This document shows positions 15,708 to 23,853 of a stretch of 26,274 bases of DNA, one piece after another; positions within the stretch are counted from its first letter, which is position 1, and each line of letters begins with the position of its first letter. The DNA is from CAIJNA01 sp964516815 (lineage in GTDB: Bacteria; Campylobacterota; Campylobacteria; Campylobacterales; Arcobacteraceae), in the NCBI GenBank assembly GCA_964516815.1, contig CAZEXK010000018.1, positions 1-26,274 of the forward strand. The letters run 5' to 3'. Made by a program: the position numbers and the translations under genes. The notes beneath the pieces are model-generated. The model saw only the letters and a list, made by a program, of their open reading frames with translations, was not told where the DNA came from and searched no databases.

Positions 15708-16496
15708 GTGAGCAATATTCATAGTACTGCTATTATACACCAAGGTGCTAGTATTCATCCTAGTGTTAGTATTGGTGCTTTTAGTATTATTGGTGCGCAA
15801 GTTAAAATTGATGAAGGTACAACTATTTCATCTCATTGCGTTATTGATGGTGAGACTAGTATAGGAAAAAATAATATTATATTTTCACATAGTGTATTAG
15901 GTACTATTCCTCAAGATTTAAAATTTGATGGAGAAGAAACTCAATTAATTATTGGAAATAACAATACAATAAGAGAGCATACTTTAATAAATACAGGTAC
16001 TAGTGGTGGTGGTTATAAAACTATAATTGGGAATAACTGTTTAATAATGGGACATGTACATTTGGGTCATGATTGTATTTTAAAAAATGATATAGTAATA
16101 GCGAATTCAACAGCAGTTGCTGGTCATGTTGAAATTGATAATAATGTAGTAGTAGGGGGTATGTCTGCAATTCATCAATTTTGTAAAATAGGTGAACATT
16201 CTATGATTGGTGGAGGTTCAATTTTGGTACAAGATATTCCTCCATATTGTATTTGTGAGGGAAATAGAGCAACCTTGAGATCATTGAATATAAATGGCTT
16301 AAGAAGAAGATTTAATAGAGAGGACATAAGTGAAATTAAAAATACTTATAAAAAAATATTTATGTCTGGCCAAGCAATTCAGGATGTTTCAAATGAAATA
16401 ATAAATGAATCAAATAATAAATATGCAATTAAATTAGCAACATTTGTTGTTAATACAAAAAGAGGAATACCATTTACAAGGAAACAAAATGAGTAA
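15708..16496 (+). CDS. lpxA: UDP-N-acetylglucosamine acyltransferase
   Basis: LpxA catalyses the first step of lipid A synthesis, moving a 3-hydroxyacyl chain from ACP to UDP-GlcNAc. The 262 residues form a left-handed beta-helix of hexapeptide repeats (IHPSVSIGAFSIIGAQVKI and onward) followed by a helical C-terminus. The catalytic histidine corresponds to His121 in MGHVHLGHDC, with GGMSAIHQFCKIG further on. The start is GTG one base after the fabZ stop, and no clear ribosome site is present, so translation probably depends on coupling to fabZ. Its last eight bases overlap clpX (ATGAGTAA). Confidence 0.96.
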   Translation: MSNIHSTAIIHQGASIHPSVSIGAFSIIGAQVKIDEGTTISSHCVIDGETSIGKNNIIFSHSVLGTIPQDLKFDGEETQLIIGNNNTIREHTLINTGTSGGGYKTIIGNNCLIMGHVHLGHDCILKNDIVIANSTAVAGHVEIDNNVVVGGMSAIHQFCKIGEHSMIGGGSILVQDIPPYCICEGNRATLRSLNINGLRRRFNREDISEIKNTYKKIFMSGQAIQDVSNEIINESNNKYAIKLATFVVNTKRGIPFTRKQNE

Positions 16497-17721
16497 AGAT
16501 AAAGTGTGTGACTTTTGCGGTATTTATGATGCTGCAAACAATCCTGTAATTTCTGGAGATAATTCAAGTATATGTAAAACTTGTGCAAAAAGTGCATACG
16601 AGATAATAACTTCTCATCAAACAAATGATGAAAAAGATAATTCAAGTTTAGAAATTAAAAATAGTAATGATGAAAAACAAAAAATCTTAAAACCAAAAGA
16701 ATTAAAAATGATTTTGGATGATTATGTTATTGGTCAAGAACAAGCAAAAAAAGTTTTAAGTGTAGCGGTTTATAATCATTATAAAAGAATTCTTGATACC
16801 AATAACAATGATGAGGATACAGTATTATCAAAGTCTAATGTATTGCTTATAGGACCAACAGGAAGTGGTAAAACTTTATTAGCTCAGACTATAGCAAAAC
16901 AACTCGATGTTCCATTTGCTATTGCTGATGCTACATCTTTAACAGAAGCTGGATATGTTGGTGATGATGTTGAAAATATTGTTACAAGACTTATTCAAGC
17001 TGCTAATGGAGATGTACAAAAAGCACAAAGAGGTATAATTTTTATTGATGAAATTGATAAAGTTGCTAGAATGAGTGAAAATAGATCAATTACTAGAGAT
17101 GTATCTGGTGAAGGTGTTCAACAAGCACTTTTAAAAATAATTGAAGGTGCTAGTGTTAATGTTCCTCCAAAGGGTGGTAGAAAGCATCCAAATGCTGAAG
17201 CAATTACAATTGATACCACAAATATATTATTTATTTGTGGTGGAGCTTTTGATGGTATTAAAGATATCATCAATAAAAAACAAGGTGGAAATGTTTTAGG
17301 ATTTAATCATGATAAAAAAACAAAAGAAGAGCAAGATAATATCTTATCTTCTGTTGAAGCTGATGATATTATCAAATATGGTTTGATTCCTGAGTTAATA
17401 GGTAGATTGCATATGATTACTACATTAGGAGAAATTGATGAAGATGCTATGATACATATATTAACTGAACCTAAAAATGCCCTTACTAAACAATACAAAA
17501 AATTATTTTTAATGGATAACGTGCAGTTGGAATTTCATAAAGATTCATTAATAGAAATTGCAAAAAAAGCTATTGATAGAAAAACAGGAGCAAGAGGTTT
17601 AAGATCAATACTTGAAGATATAATGCTTGATATTATGTTTGATCTACCAGAATACGAAAACAAAACAGTGACAATTACAAAAAATATTGTAAATAAAATA
17701 AAAACTACAAATGTAGCATAA
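16489..17721 (+). CDS. clpX: ATP-dependent Clp protease ATP-binding subunit ClpX
   Basis: ClpX is the AAA+ unfoldase that recognises substrates and feeds them to ClpP (encoded apart at 6532). The N-terminal zinc-binding domain has Cys7, Cys10, Cys29 and Cys32. Walker A is GPTGSGKT (122-129) and Walker B is IIFIDEID (183-190). EAGYVGDDVEN (153-163) and LIPELIGRLHM in the second half are family hallmarks. I chose the ATG at 16489 (410 residues) over an in-frame start at 16444: MSKDKVCDFCG is the normal ClpX N-terminus and AAGGA (16478-16482) sits six bases before it. It overlaps lpxA by eight bases, and mreB follows after nine. Confidence 0.96.
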   Translation: MSKDKVCDFCGIYDAANNPVISGDNSSICKTCAKSAYEIITSHQTNDEKDNSSLEIKNSNDEKQKILKPKELKMILDDYVIGQEQAKKVLSVAVYNHYKRILDTNNNDEDTVLSKSNVLLIGPTGSGKTLLAQTIAKQLDVPFAIADATSLTEAGYVGDDVENIVTRLIQAANGDVQKAQRGIIFIDEIDKVARMSENRSITRDVSGEGVQQALLKIIEGASVNVPPKGGRKHPNAEAITIDTTNILFICGGAFDGIKDIINKKQGGNVLGFNHDKKTKEEQDNILSSVEADDIIKYGLIPELIGRLHMITTLGEIDEDAMIHILTEPKNALTKQYKKLFLMDNVQLEFHKDSLIEIAKKAIDRKTGARGLRSILEDIMLDIMFDLPEYENKTVTITKNIVNKIKTTNVA

Positions 17722-17730
17722 GGGAAAATC

Positions 17731-18762
17731 ATGATTTTTAATAAAATGATAGGTATCTTTTCAACAGATATGGCAATAGATTTGGGTACAGCTAATACTC
17801 TAGTATCGATAAAAGGTAAGGGAATTATTATTAATGAACCTTCAGTTGTTGCTGTTCAACATGATAAATATGGAAGAGATAGAATTTTAGCAGTTGGAGC
17901 TGAAGCTAAATTAATGATTGGTAAAACGCCTATGAATATTCAAGCAGTTAGACCTATGCAAAATGGTGTTATTGCAGATTTTGAAATGACAGAAAGAATG
18001 ATTAGATATTTTATTGAAAAAGCTCATAATAGAAAATTATTTGTTCGTCCAAGAATTATAATTTGTATTCCGCATGGAATTACCCAAGTTGAGAGAAAAG
18101 CTGTTAGAGAATCAGCTCTTAGTGCAGGGGCTAGAGATGTATTTTTAGTAGAAGAGCCAATGGCAGCTGCTATTGGTGCTGGTATACCAGTATCAAGTCC
18201 AAATGGACATGTAGTAGTTGATATAGGTGGTGGTACAACAGAAATTGGTGTTACGTCTTTAGGTGGTCTTGTTTTGAGTAAATCTATTCAAGTAGCAGGA
18301 GATAAATTTGATCAAGCAATTATAGATTATGTAAGACAAAATTTTAACTTGTATATTGGTGAGAGAACTGCTGAAAATATTAAAGTAGAAATAGGAACAG
18401 CAATTATTCCTGAAAATCCAACATTTATAAAAGTTAAAGGAAGAGATAGTTCTGGATTGTTATCTACTATTGATTTGACAAGTGAAGGTGTTAGAATTGC
18501 ACTTAAAGAACCATTTAGAGCAATTGCCTTGGCTGTAAGACAAGTACTAGAAGAGATGCCACCTGATTTAGCTGGTGATGTAGTTGATAATGGAATAGTT
18601 TTAACTGGTGGAGGAGCATTAATTAATGGTATAGATGTATTTTTAAGTGAAGATGTTAAATTACCTGTGAGAATTTCTGATGAACCTTTATTAGCAGTAG
18701 CTTATGGAACTAGCAAAGTTTTAGATGAGGATTCTTTACTAAAACTTATAGATAATGAGTAA
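17731..18762 (+). CDS. mreB: Rod shape-determining actin homologue MreB
   Basis: MreB (343 residues) forms membrane-bound filaments that guide side-wall peptidoglycan synthesis and keep cells rod-shaped or curved. Actin-fold nucleotide-binding motifs are present: MAIDLGTANT at 14-23 (phosphate 1), VVDIGGGTTEIGV at about 162-174 (phosphate 2) and VLTGGGALINGID at about 290-302 (adenosine). RPRIIICIPHGITQVERKAVRESA and EEPMAAAIGAG are classic MreB segments. The N-terminal IFNKMIGIF helix is the likely membrane anchor. AAGGGA precedes the ATG, nine bases separate it from clpX, and its last eight bases overlap mreC. Confidence 0.97.
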   Translation: MIFNKMIGIFSTDMAIDLGTANTLVSIKGKGIIINEPSVVAVQHDKYGRDRILAVGAEAKLMIGKTPMNIQAVRPMQNGVIADFEMTERMIRYFIEKAHNRKLFVRPRIIICIPHGITQVERKAVRESALSAGARDVFLVEEPMAAAIGAGIPVSSPNGHVVVDIGGGTTEIGVTSLGGLVLSKSIQVAGDKFDQAIIDYVRQNFNLYIGERTAENIKVEIGTAIIPENPTFIKVKGRDSSGLLSTIDLTSEGVRIALKEPFRAIALAVRQVLEEMPPDLAGDVVDNGIVLTGGGALINGIDVFLSEDVKLPVRISDEPLLAVAYGTSKVLDEDSLLKLIDNE

Positions 18763-19513
18763 TAAGTTTTTATTTTTTTTTATTCTTATCCTGTTAATGC
18801 TAGGATATATATTTAAAATTGATAAGATAATCGTAATTGAACTTAGCAATTTTACATATAGTGTTAAATCTTATTATAAATCTTATGTAAATGACACTAT
18901 AGAGTATAAAAACAAACACTTTAACCAAAAATCTGTAATTAGTAAAATGCAAGATGAAATAGAATCTAATAAACATTATAGACTTTTATACGAAACAACT
19001 AAAGAAAAACTTATAAATTTACAAAATAGATTTGTAATTACAAATAAAGACATAAACATATCGTATATTGAGGTTCTAGGTTATGATACACTTAATGACT
19101 TTTCAAAAGTAATACTAAAGACAAATAATTTTAAAGATAAAAAAATAAGAGCTTTAGTTACAAGTGATGGTTTTAGTGCGGGAATTGTATTAAGAGAAGA
19201 TAATAAAATTATATCTTATTTAAATACTAGTGAGAATTGCAATTATGCAGTATTTATTGGTAAAAATAATGCCCCTGGGATAACTTCTGGATCACAAAAT
19301 TCAAATATAATTGCTATTAAACATATCCCTATTTGGCATGATGTTAACGAGGGTGATGAAGTAATTACAAGCGGTATGGATAATATTTTTCCTTATGGTA
19401 TTAAAGTTGGTATTGTACAAAAAGTTGTATCTGATTCTAGTACAAAAACTGCATATATAAAACCATATATTGATTCAGTAAGTTATAAAAATTTTTATAT
19501 ACTTAGTAAATAA
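18755..19513 (+). CDS. mreC: Rod shape-determining protein MreC
   Basis: MreC (252 residues) is a bitopic inner-membrane protein that links MreB to the cell-wall synthases RodA and PBP2. It has an N-terminal transmembrane helix (about 4-20), a coiled coil at about 50-95 (KSVISKMQDEIESNKHYRLLYETTKEKLINLQNRF) and a periplasmic beta domain with the family segments SAGIVLREDNKI and EGDEVITSGMDNIFPYGIKVGIV. It overlaps mreB by eight bases (ATGAGTAA). No mreD follows: the next gene, ribE, converges from the opposite strand only 12 bases away, so the operon ends here. Confidence 0.93.
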   Translation: MSNKFLFFFILILLMLGYIFKIDKIIVIELSNFTYSVKSYYKSYVNDTIEYKNKHFNQKSVISKMQDEIESNKHYRLLYETTKEKLINLQNRFVITNKDINISYIEVLGYDTLNDFSKVILKTNNFKDKKIRALVTSDGFSAGIVLREDNKIISYLNTSENCNYAVFIGKNNAPGITSGSQNSNIIAIKHIPIWHDVNEGDEVITSGMDNIFPYGIKVGIVQKVVSDSSTKTAYIKPYIDSVSYKNFYILSK

Positions 19514-19525
19514 CGTTAAATTATT

Positions 19526-20143
19526 TTAATAATTTGACATTATTTTATCAACATCATTCCAAGATAAATTTTGCTTAGAGTGATTTAATAAATTATGAAC
19601 ATATCTTGCAAACATATCGGTTTCAATATTTACTTCTGAATTAACCTTGTAGTTTTTAAATAAAGTGTTAGCAATAGTATGTGGTATAATAGTAAGTCGA
19701 AATTCATTTTTACTTACATTAATATCATTTACTGTCAAACTAACTCCATCAACAGTGATACTACCTTTTGAAATTACAAATTTTATAAACTTATTTGGTA
19801 TTTTTATATAATAATCACTTGAATTACCATTTTTTTTAATTGAACATATAATTCCAGTACAATCAACATGTCCTTGAACTATATGTCCTTCAAATCTATC
19901 TCCCATCATCATAGCTGGTTCAATATGGACTTCATTTTTGTAATTGTCAATGGCTAATAGTTTAGATGATTCAGCAGATAATTCAACACTAAATGTATTA
20001 GAAGTAATATTTACAACTGTAAGACAAGCACCATTAATAGCAATACTATCTCCAATTTTTGCTTTAAATTTTGCTTTTATTGTTAAAGTATTATTTACAA
20101 AACTTTGAACAGTTGCAATTTCTCTTATTAATCCTGTAAACAT
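19526..20143 (-). CDS. ribE: Riboflavin synthase, alpha subunit
   Basis: This 205-residue enzyme converts two molecules of 6,7-dimethyl-8-ribityllumazine into riboflavin. The two tandem lumazine-binding repeats are visible: MFTGLIREIATV with GDSIAINGACLTVV in the first half, and FEGHIVQGHVDCTG with GSITVDGVSLTVND in the second. The start has AAGGA seven bases before the ATG. It lies 24 bases downstream of the DEAD-box helicase gene on the same strand, with no promoter or terminator obvious between them, so they are probably co-transcribed. It converges on mreC, leaving only 12 bases between the stop codons. Confidence 0.95.
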   Translation of the reverse strand: MFTGLIREIATVQSFVNNTLTIKAKFKAKIGDSIAINGACLTVVNITSNTFSVELSAESSKLLAIDNYKNEVHIEPAMMMGDRFEGHIVQGHVDCTGIICSIKKNGNSSDYYIKIPNKFIKFVISKGSITVDGVSLTVNDINVSKNEFRLTIIPHTIANTLFKNYKVNSEVNIETDMFARYVHNLLNHSKQNLSWNDVDKIMSNY

Positions 20144-20167
20144 TTGTAATCCTTTTTACTATAAAAT

Positions 20168-21445
20168 TTATCTATTATCATATATATTCCAACCTGATCT
20201 TTTCCCTTTAAGTTTTTTCTTCTTATTATTAACTTCTTTTTTCCCATAAGCACCTTTTGTTGCACTTTTTTCTTCTTTTTTAACAATAATTTTTACAGAT
20301 TTTACATCATCAGAAATATCTAATCCAAAACCATCTTCAAAAACTTCTGTCATTTTAAATTGTAATTTTTTTTCAATTATTTTTAATGAATATATCTCAC
20401 TATTGCTTACAAGGTTTATAGCATTTCCACTTTTACCAGCTCTACCTGTACGCCCAATTCTGTGTACATAATCATCTACACTATTTGGAATATCATAATT
20501 AATAACATATTCTAATGCATCTATATGTATGCCACGAGCCGTAATATCAGTGGCTATTAGTACTTGAGCTTTTTTATTTTTAAATTCTTTTATTGATTTT
20601 AATCTAGCAGCTTGTGTCATATCTCCTTGTAAATTTAAACACTTAAGTCCTGATTTTTGTAATTTTTCATATACTTCTTTTGCTATATGTTTTGTTCTAG
20701 TAAATACAATAAATCTATCTTGATAATTTTTACCGATTAAAAAAGATAATAAATCAACTTTTTGCTCTTTAGATATATAGTAAACTATTTGTTTAATTTT
20801 GTGTGTTTCTTTTTGTTTTTTATCAATATTTATACATACTTTGTTTTTTAATATTTTATCACTTAGTTTTTTTATACTGTTTCCCATGGTCGCAGAAAAA
20901 AGAGATATTTGTGAGTCTTTTGAAATATTTTGTAAGGCTAAGTTTATTTCATGTATAAAACCCATTTCAAGTAATGTGTCAGCTTCATCTAAGACCAAAT
21001 ATTTAACATTTGATATATTAATAGTATTGTCTTTTATATGCTGACTTAGTCTTCCTGTTGTACAAACTAAAATATCAATTTGATTTTTTAAATTATTAAT
21101 ATCGCTTTTCATTTTAGTACCACCAAAAATACAATGAGATTTAATATTCGTATTAATAGCATATTTAAGGATACTTTGATTTATTTGAACTGCTAATTCT
21201 TTAGTTGGTACGATGATTAATGCTTTTATTTCAGATGTATTATCATTGTTTTTTAATAAATTATGCAAAATGGGCAAGATAAATGATGCAGTTTTACCAG
21301 AGCCAGTTGGTGCTATTGCTTGTACATCTTTATTTTTTAAAATATGTGGAATAACTTCTTTTTGTATAGGAGTAGTTTGCAAATAATTACAATCATTTAT
21401 TGCATTTAGTATTTTATCGTTTAGATTGAAGTCAGTAAAGCTCAT
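20168..21445 (-). CDS. DEAD-box ATP-dependent RNA helicase (RhlE-like)
   Basis: This protein of about 425 residues has all DEAD-box motifs: the Q motif region YLQTTPIQKEVIP, motif I APTGSGKT, Ia PTKELAVQ, II LDEADTLLEMGF, III SAT, V ATDITARGIHID and VI YVHRIGRTGRAG. A short lysine-rich tail with a final RSGWNIYDNR probably adds RNA affinity. Such helicases remodel RNA in ribosome assembly or decay. I prefer the start at MSFTDFNLNDKI (21445), the usual N-terminus of this family; an ATG four codons upstream (21457) lies only 11 bases from the -10 box and has no ribosome site. The gene heads a unit with ribE. Confidence 0.92.
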   Translation of the reverse strand: MSFTDFNLNDKILNAINDCNYLQTTPIQKEVIPHILKNKDVQAIAPTGSGKTASFILPILHNLLKNNDNTSEIKALIIVPTKELAVQINQSILKYAINTNIKSHCIFGGTKMKSDINNLKNQIDILVCTTGRLSQHIKDNTINISNVKYLVLDEADTLLEMGFIHEINLALQNISKDSQISLFSATMGNSIKKLSDKILKNKVCINIDKKQKETHKIKQIVYYISKEQKVDLLSFLIGKNYQDRFIVFTRTKHIAKEVYEKLQKSGLKCLNLQGDMTQAARLKSIKEFKNKKAQVLIATDITARGIHIDALEYVINYDIPNSVDDYVHRIGRTGRAGKSGNAINLVSNSEIYSLKIIEKKLQFKMTEVFEDGFGLDISDDVKSVKIIVKKEEKSATKGAYGKKEVNNKKKKLKGKRSGWNIYDNR

Positions 21446-21468
21446 AGTTTTGTCCATATTTTTTGTTA

Positions 21469-21474
21469 ATTATA
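21469..21474 (-). promoter_or_regulatory. Proposed -10 box of the DEAD-box helicase gene
   Basis: On the minus strand TATAAT ends 11 bases before the first in-frame ATG (21457) and 23 before the preferred one (21445). The predicted transcription start is near 21462, so the leader would be extremely short. Confidence 0.5.
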
Positions 21475-21513
21475 TCCAAATAATGAAGTAAATAAAACTA
21501 AGGTAAGTAAAGA

Positions 21514-21546
21514 TATTATCCATCATCAAAATGATGATAGATAATA
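21514..21546. repeat. 15-bp inverted repeat between the SH3-like and DEAD-box helicase genes
   Basis: TATTATC + C + ATCATCA (21514-21528) pairs with TGATGAT + A + GATAATA (21532-21546), with loop AAA and one C/A mismatch. Read on the minus strand it follows the SH3-like gene but lacks a T tract, so termination is doubtful. It lies about 50-85 bases upstream of the helicase's predicted transcription start and could be a regulator site. Confidence 0.5.
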
Positions 21547-21596
21547 AGTGTGAGTGTTAAGAGTATTTTGACATTCTAAATTAATCCAATGGTATA

Positions 21597-22196
21597 TTAA
21601 AATTTGAGTTTATATTTTGCAATATATGCTTGTTGATTATATACTTCACACCAAGAAAATTTATCGCAAGATTTTATTTTTAAAATATCGCCTTTTAATA
21701 CACTAAACTTTACACTAGATTTATTATTTTTTTTGCTAAAAACATTTGATTTTTTTACTATAACAACAGTATTTATATAATCATTTTGTGTATTATCTTT
21801 TTTAATATTTGCTATTTGTTTTTGAATGGTTTTATTTTTATGAATACTATCATAAGTTGTTTTATTTAAAAATTCATTTAATTTTTTCTCTAAAATATCA
21901 ATCTTAGTTTTTAAATTCGAAATCTCTTGTTTATTAATATGATTATTTGTAATAGAATGTGCAGTATTATTAAGAAGTTTTGAGTTACTTTTAATATCAG
22001 ACATTTCATTTAATTGATTTTTAAGATCATGAATCATATTTCTATTTTCTTGTGTTAATTTTTTTTCATTTTCTAGCTCATTTACTAAAGATTGAAATCC
22101 AATTTTGAACAAGAACATATCTAAAGCTGTATTGTTTTGGTCGTTTGATGCAAATAATTTACATACAACTAATAACATTATAATTGTTTTTTTCAT
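21597..22196 (-). CDS. Exported coiled-coil protein with a C-terminal SH3-like domain
   Basis: I do not recognise this 199-residue protein. It has a short signal peptide (MKKTIIMLLVVCKLFAS), a polar Asn/Lys-rich region with coiled-coil character at about 35-115, and a C-terminal segment at about 142-199 with the pattern of a bacterial SH3 domain (VVIVKKSNVFS, VLKGDILKIKS, WCEVYNQQAYIAKYKL). Such domains in exported proteins often bind peptidoglycan or mediate cell-envelope contacts. Cys177 and Cys183 could form a disulfide. The motif before Cys12 does not fit a lipobox well. It overlaps the upstream small ORF by 38 bases and has no ribosome site of its own, suggesting translational coupling. 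Confidence 0.72.
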   Translation of the reverse strand: MKKTIIMLLVVCKLFASNDQNNTALDMFLFKIGFQSLVNELENEKKLTQENRNMIHDLKNQLNEMSDIKSNSKLLNNTAHSITNNHINKQEISNLKTKIDILEKKLNEFLNKTTYDSIHKNKTIQKQIANIKKDNTQNDYINTVVIVKKSNVFSKKNNKSSVKFSVLKGDILKIKSCDKFSWCEVYNQQAYIAKYKLKF

Positions 22197-22338
22197 TTGT
22201 AAGTATATCTAATACAAAATTAAATTTATTAAATAAACAATATGCAATTATTTTTTCTTGTTTTTCACAGACATGATCCAAAGTTATATTAAAATTCTTT
22301 TCATCAATAAAACTGTGGTCAATTTTTTTAAGGTTCAT
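22159..22338 (-). CDS. Small protein of 59 residues, function unknown
   Basis: I do not recognise this short hydrophilic protein (MNLKKIDHSFIDEKNF..., ending NNYNVISCM), which has three cysteines and no membrane segment. The start at 22338 is strongly supported by AAGGAG seven bases before the ATG. A longer reading from TTG at 22395 would add a hydrophobic stretch but runs across the probable promoter and ribosome site, so I reject it. The 3' end overlaps the exported SH3-like gene by 38 bases. It is divergent from mrp, with 163 bases between the two start codons. Confidence 0.65.
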   Translation of the reverse strand: MNLKKIDHSFIDEKNFNITLDHVCEKQEKIIAYCLFNKFNFVLDILTNEKNNYNVISCM

Positions 22339-22480
22339 AATATTCTCCTTTTTACAAATTGCTATAATAAATAATAATATAAATATAAAAGTCAAAAAAA
22401 ATACAAAACAATCTTTTATTTAAATTATAATTTGAATAAAATTAATTAAGATAGTTTTTATCTTATTTTGTTAAACTCCA

Positions 22481-22486
22481 TAAAAT
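22481..22486 (+). promoter_or_regulatory. Proposed -10 box of mrp
   Basis: TAAAAT lies 15 bases before the mrp ATG with AAGGAA (22492-22497) between them. A leader of only about eight bases would result, so a start farther upstream, for example from the TATAAT inside AAATTATAATTT (about 22420-22431), is also possible. Confidence 0.35.
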
Positions 22487-22501
22487 GATAAAAGGAAAGT
22501 A

Positions 22502-23710
22502 ATGATTACTATTGAAAATATAAAAGAAAAATTATCAAATGTATCATATCCAGGATTTACAAAATCAATTGTAGAATTTGGATTTGTAAAAGATATTGCA
22601 TATGAAAATGGAACAGCGATGATATATGTTGATATAACTTCAAGTGCAAAAGAAGTTGAAGATACTATAAGAAATGATATTAAAAACGAACTTTCAGTCT
22701 TAGGTATTAATAATATTGAAATTACTATAAATAAACCAAAAGCACCAGAACAACAAAGTAATTCACAAAGTGGGAAAAATATTGCTCCACAAGTTGAAAA
22801 TTTTATTATGGTTAGTAGTGGAAAAGGTGGTGTTGGAAAATCAACTACGTCGGTAAATTTAGCAATTGCTTTAGCTATGCAAGGTAAAAAAGTTGGTTTA
22901 TTAGATGCTGATATTTATGGTCCAAATATACCTCGTATGATGGGCTTAGATAAACAAGAAGTTGAAGTAGTAGGTGGTAAAGTAAAACCATTTAACGCTT
23001 ATGGAATTGAAGTTATGTCTATGGGTTCTTTAGTTGATGATGGTCAAGCATTATTGTGGAGAGGAGCTATGGTTCAAAAAGCTATACAGCAATTACTTCA
23101 AGATATATTATGGTCTAAGCTTGATTGTTTAGTAATTGATATGCCACCAGGTACTGGTGATGCACAACTTACCTTGGCCCAAAGTGTACCTGTTGCTGCA
23201 GGAGTTAATGTAACAACTCCGCAGCATGTTGCACTTGATGATTCAAGAAGATCATTAGAAATGTTTGCAAAACTTCATATCCCAGTTGCTGGAATTATTG
23301 AAAATATGAGTGGTTTTGTTTGTCCTTCTTGTGATACAGTATCTGATATATTTGGTACAGGTACTTGTAATGATTTGGCAAAAGAATTTGATACAAAAGT
23401 ACTTGCAAACATACCAATAGAACCAAGTATTAGAGTAGGAGGAGATGAAGGTAAACCAGTAGCTTATTTTTATCCAGATAGTGTAACTGGTAAAAAATAT
23501 CAAGAAGCAGCTAAAGCTTTATGGGAGAATATACAAAAATCTTCAAGCGAAGGTAAAATAGGAAATAATTCTATTCAACCAAACCTTCCAGCTGGTGTTA
23601 GTGCATGTTCAACAGAAGGACAAGCACATCAAGCAAAACTAAAAGAACAAGAAGAAGCAGCTACAAACCAAAGTGGTGGTTCATGTTGTGGTGGTGGACA
23701 CTGTTCATAA
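22502..23710 (+). CDS. mrp: Mrp/ApbC-type P-loop ATPase, iron-sulfur cluster carrier
   Basis: This 402-residue protein belongs to the Mrp/ApbC/Nbp35 family, which carries [4Fe-4S] clusters to target enzymes in an ATP-dependent way. An N-terminal MIP18-like (DUF59) domain spans about 1-78. The deviant Walker A SGKGGVGKST is at 106-115, followed by LLDADIYGPNIPRMMG (133-148) and DMPPGTGDAQLT (213-224). The cluster-binding pair Cys274/Cys277 is in GFVCPSCDTVSDIFG. The C-terminus adds about 55 residues ending in the cysteine-rich GGSCCGGGHCS (Cys395, Cys396, Cys401, plus Cys369). AAGGAA precedes the ATG, and a terminator follows. Confidence 0.93.
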   Translation: MITIENIKEKLSNVSYPGFTKSIVEFGFVKDIAYENGTAMIYVDITSSAKEVEDTIRNDIKNELSVLGINNIEITINKPKAPEQQSNSQSGKNIAPQVENFIMVSSGKGGVGKSTTSVNLAIALAMQGKKVGLLDADIYGPNIPRMMGLDKQEVEVVGGKVKPFNAYGIEVMSMGSLVDDGQALLWRGAMVQKAIQQLLQDILWSKLDCLVIDMPPGTGDAQLTLAQSVPVAAGVNVTTPQHVALDDSRRSLEMFAKLHIPVAGIIENMSGFVCPSCDTVSDIFGTGTCNDLAKEFDTKVLANIPIEPSIRVGGDEGKPVAYFYPDSVTGKKYQEAAKALWENIQKSSSEGKIGNNSIQPNLPAGVSACSTEGQAHQAKLKEQEEAATNQSGGSCCGGGHCS

Positions 23711-23730
23711 TTATTTTTTTTATAAAATTT

Positions 23731-23760
23731 AAAAGCTAGGTATAATTATCTAGTTTTTTA
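23731..23760 (+). terminator. Intrinsic terminator after mrp
   Basis: CTAGGTA (23736-23742) pairs with TATCTAG (23747-23753), including one G-T pair, around loop TAAT. Six T residues follow. Confidence 0.65.
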
Positions 23761-23827
23761 TGTATAAGTTATTATAATAATAATATTACAAAATGACATA
23801 TATTTTAATCAAATTATTTTTATTTGT

Positions 23828-23833
23828 TACAAT
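23828..23833 (+). promoter_or_regulatory. Proposed -10 box of comM
   Basis: TACAAT lies 20 bases before the ATG, between the mrp terminator and the AAGGA ribosome site (23843-23847). Confidence 0.45.
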
Positions 23834-23853
23834 AAAAATAAAAAGGATATGTT

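Noticed and set aside
16444..16488. Extended clpX start inside lpxA
   Set aside because: No ribosome site before 16444, and the family N-terminus with the zinc-binding cysteines begins at 16489.
19518..19535. AT-only hairpin between mreC and ribE as a bidirectional terminator
   Set aside because: The 8-base arms contain no G or C and the loop is only two bases, so stability would be very low; it also overlaps the end of ribE.
22339..22395. N-terminal extension of the 59-residue ORF from TTG
   Set aside because: The extension crosses the strong AAGGAG ribosome site and the likely promoter; its hydrophobic look comes from AT-rich intergenic DNA.
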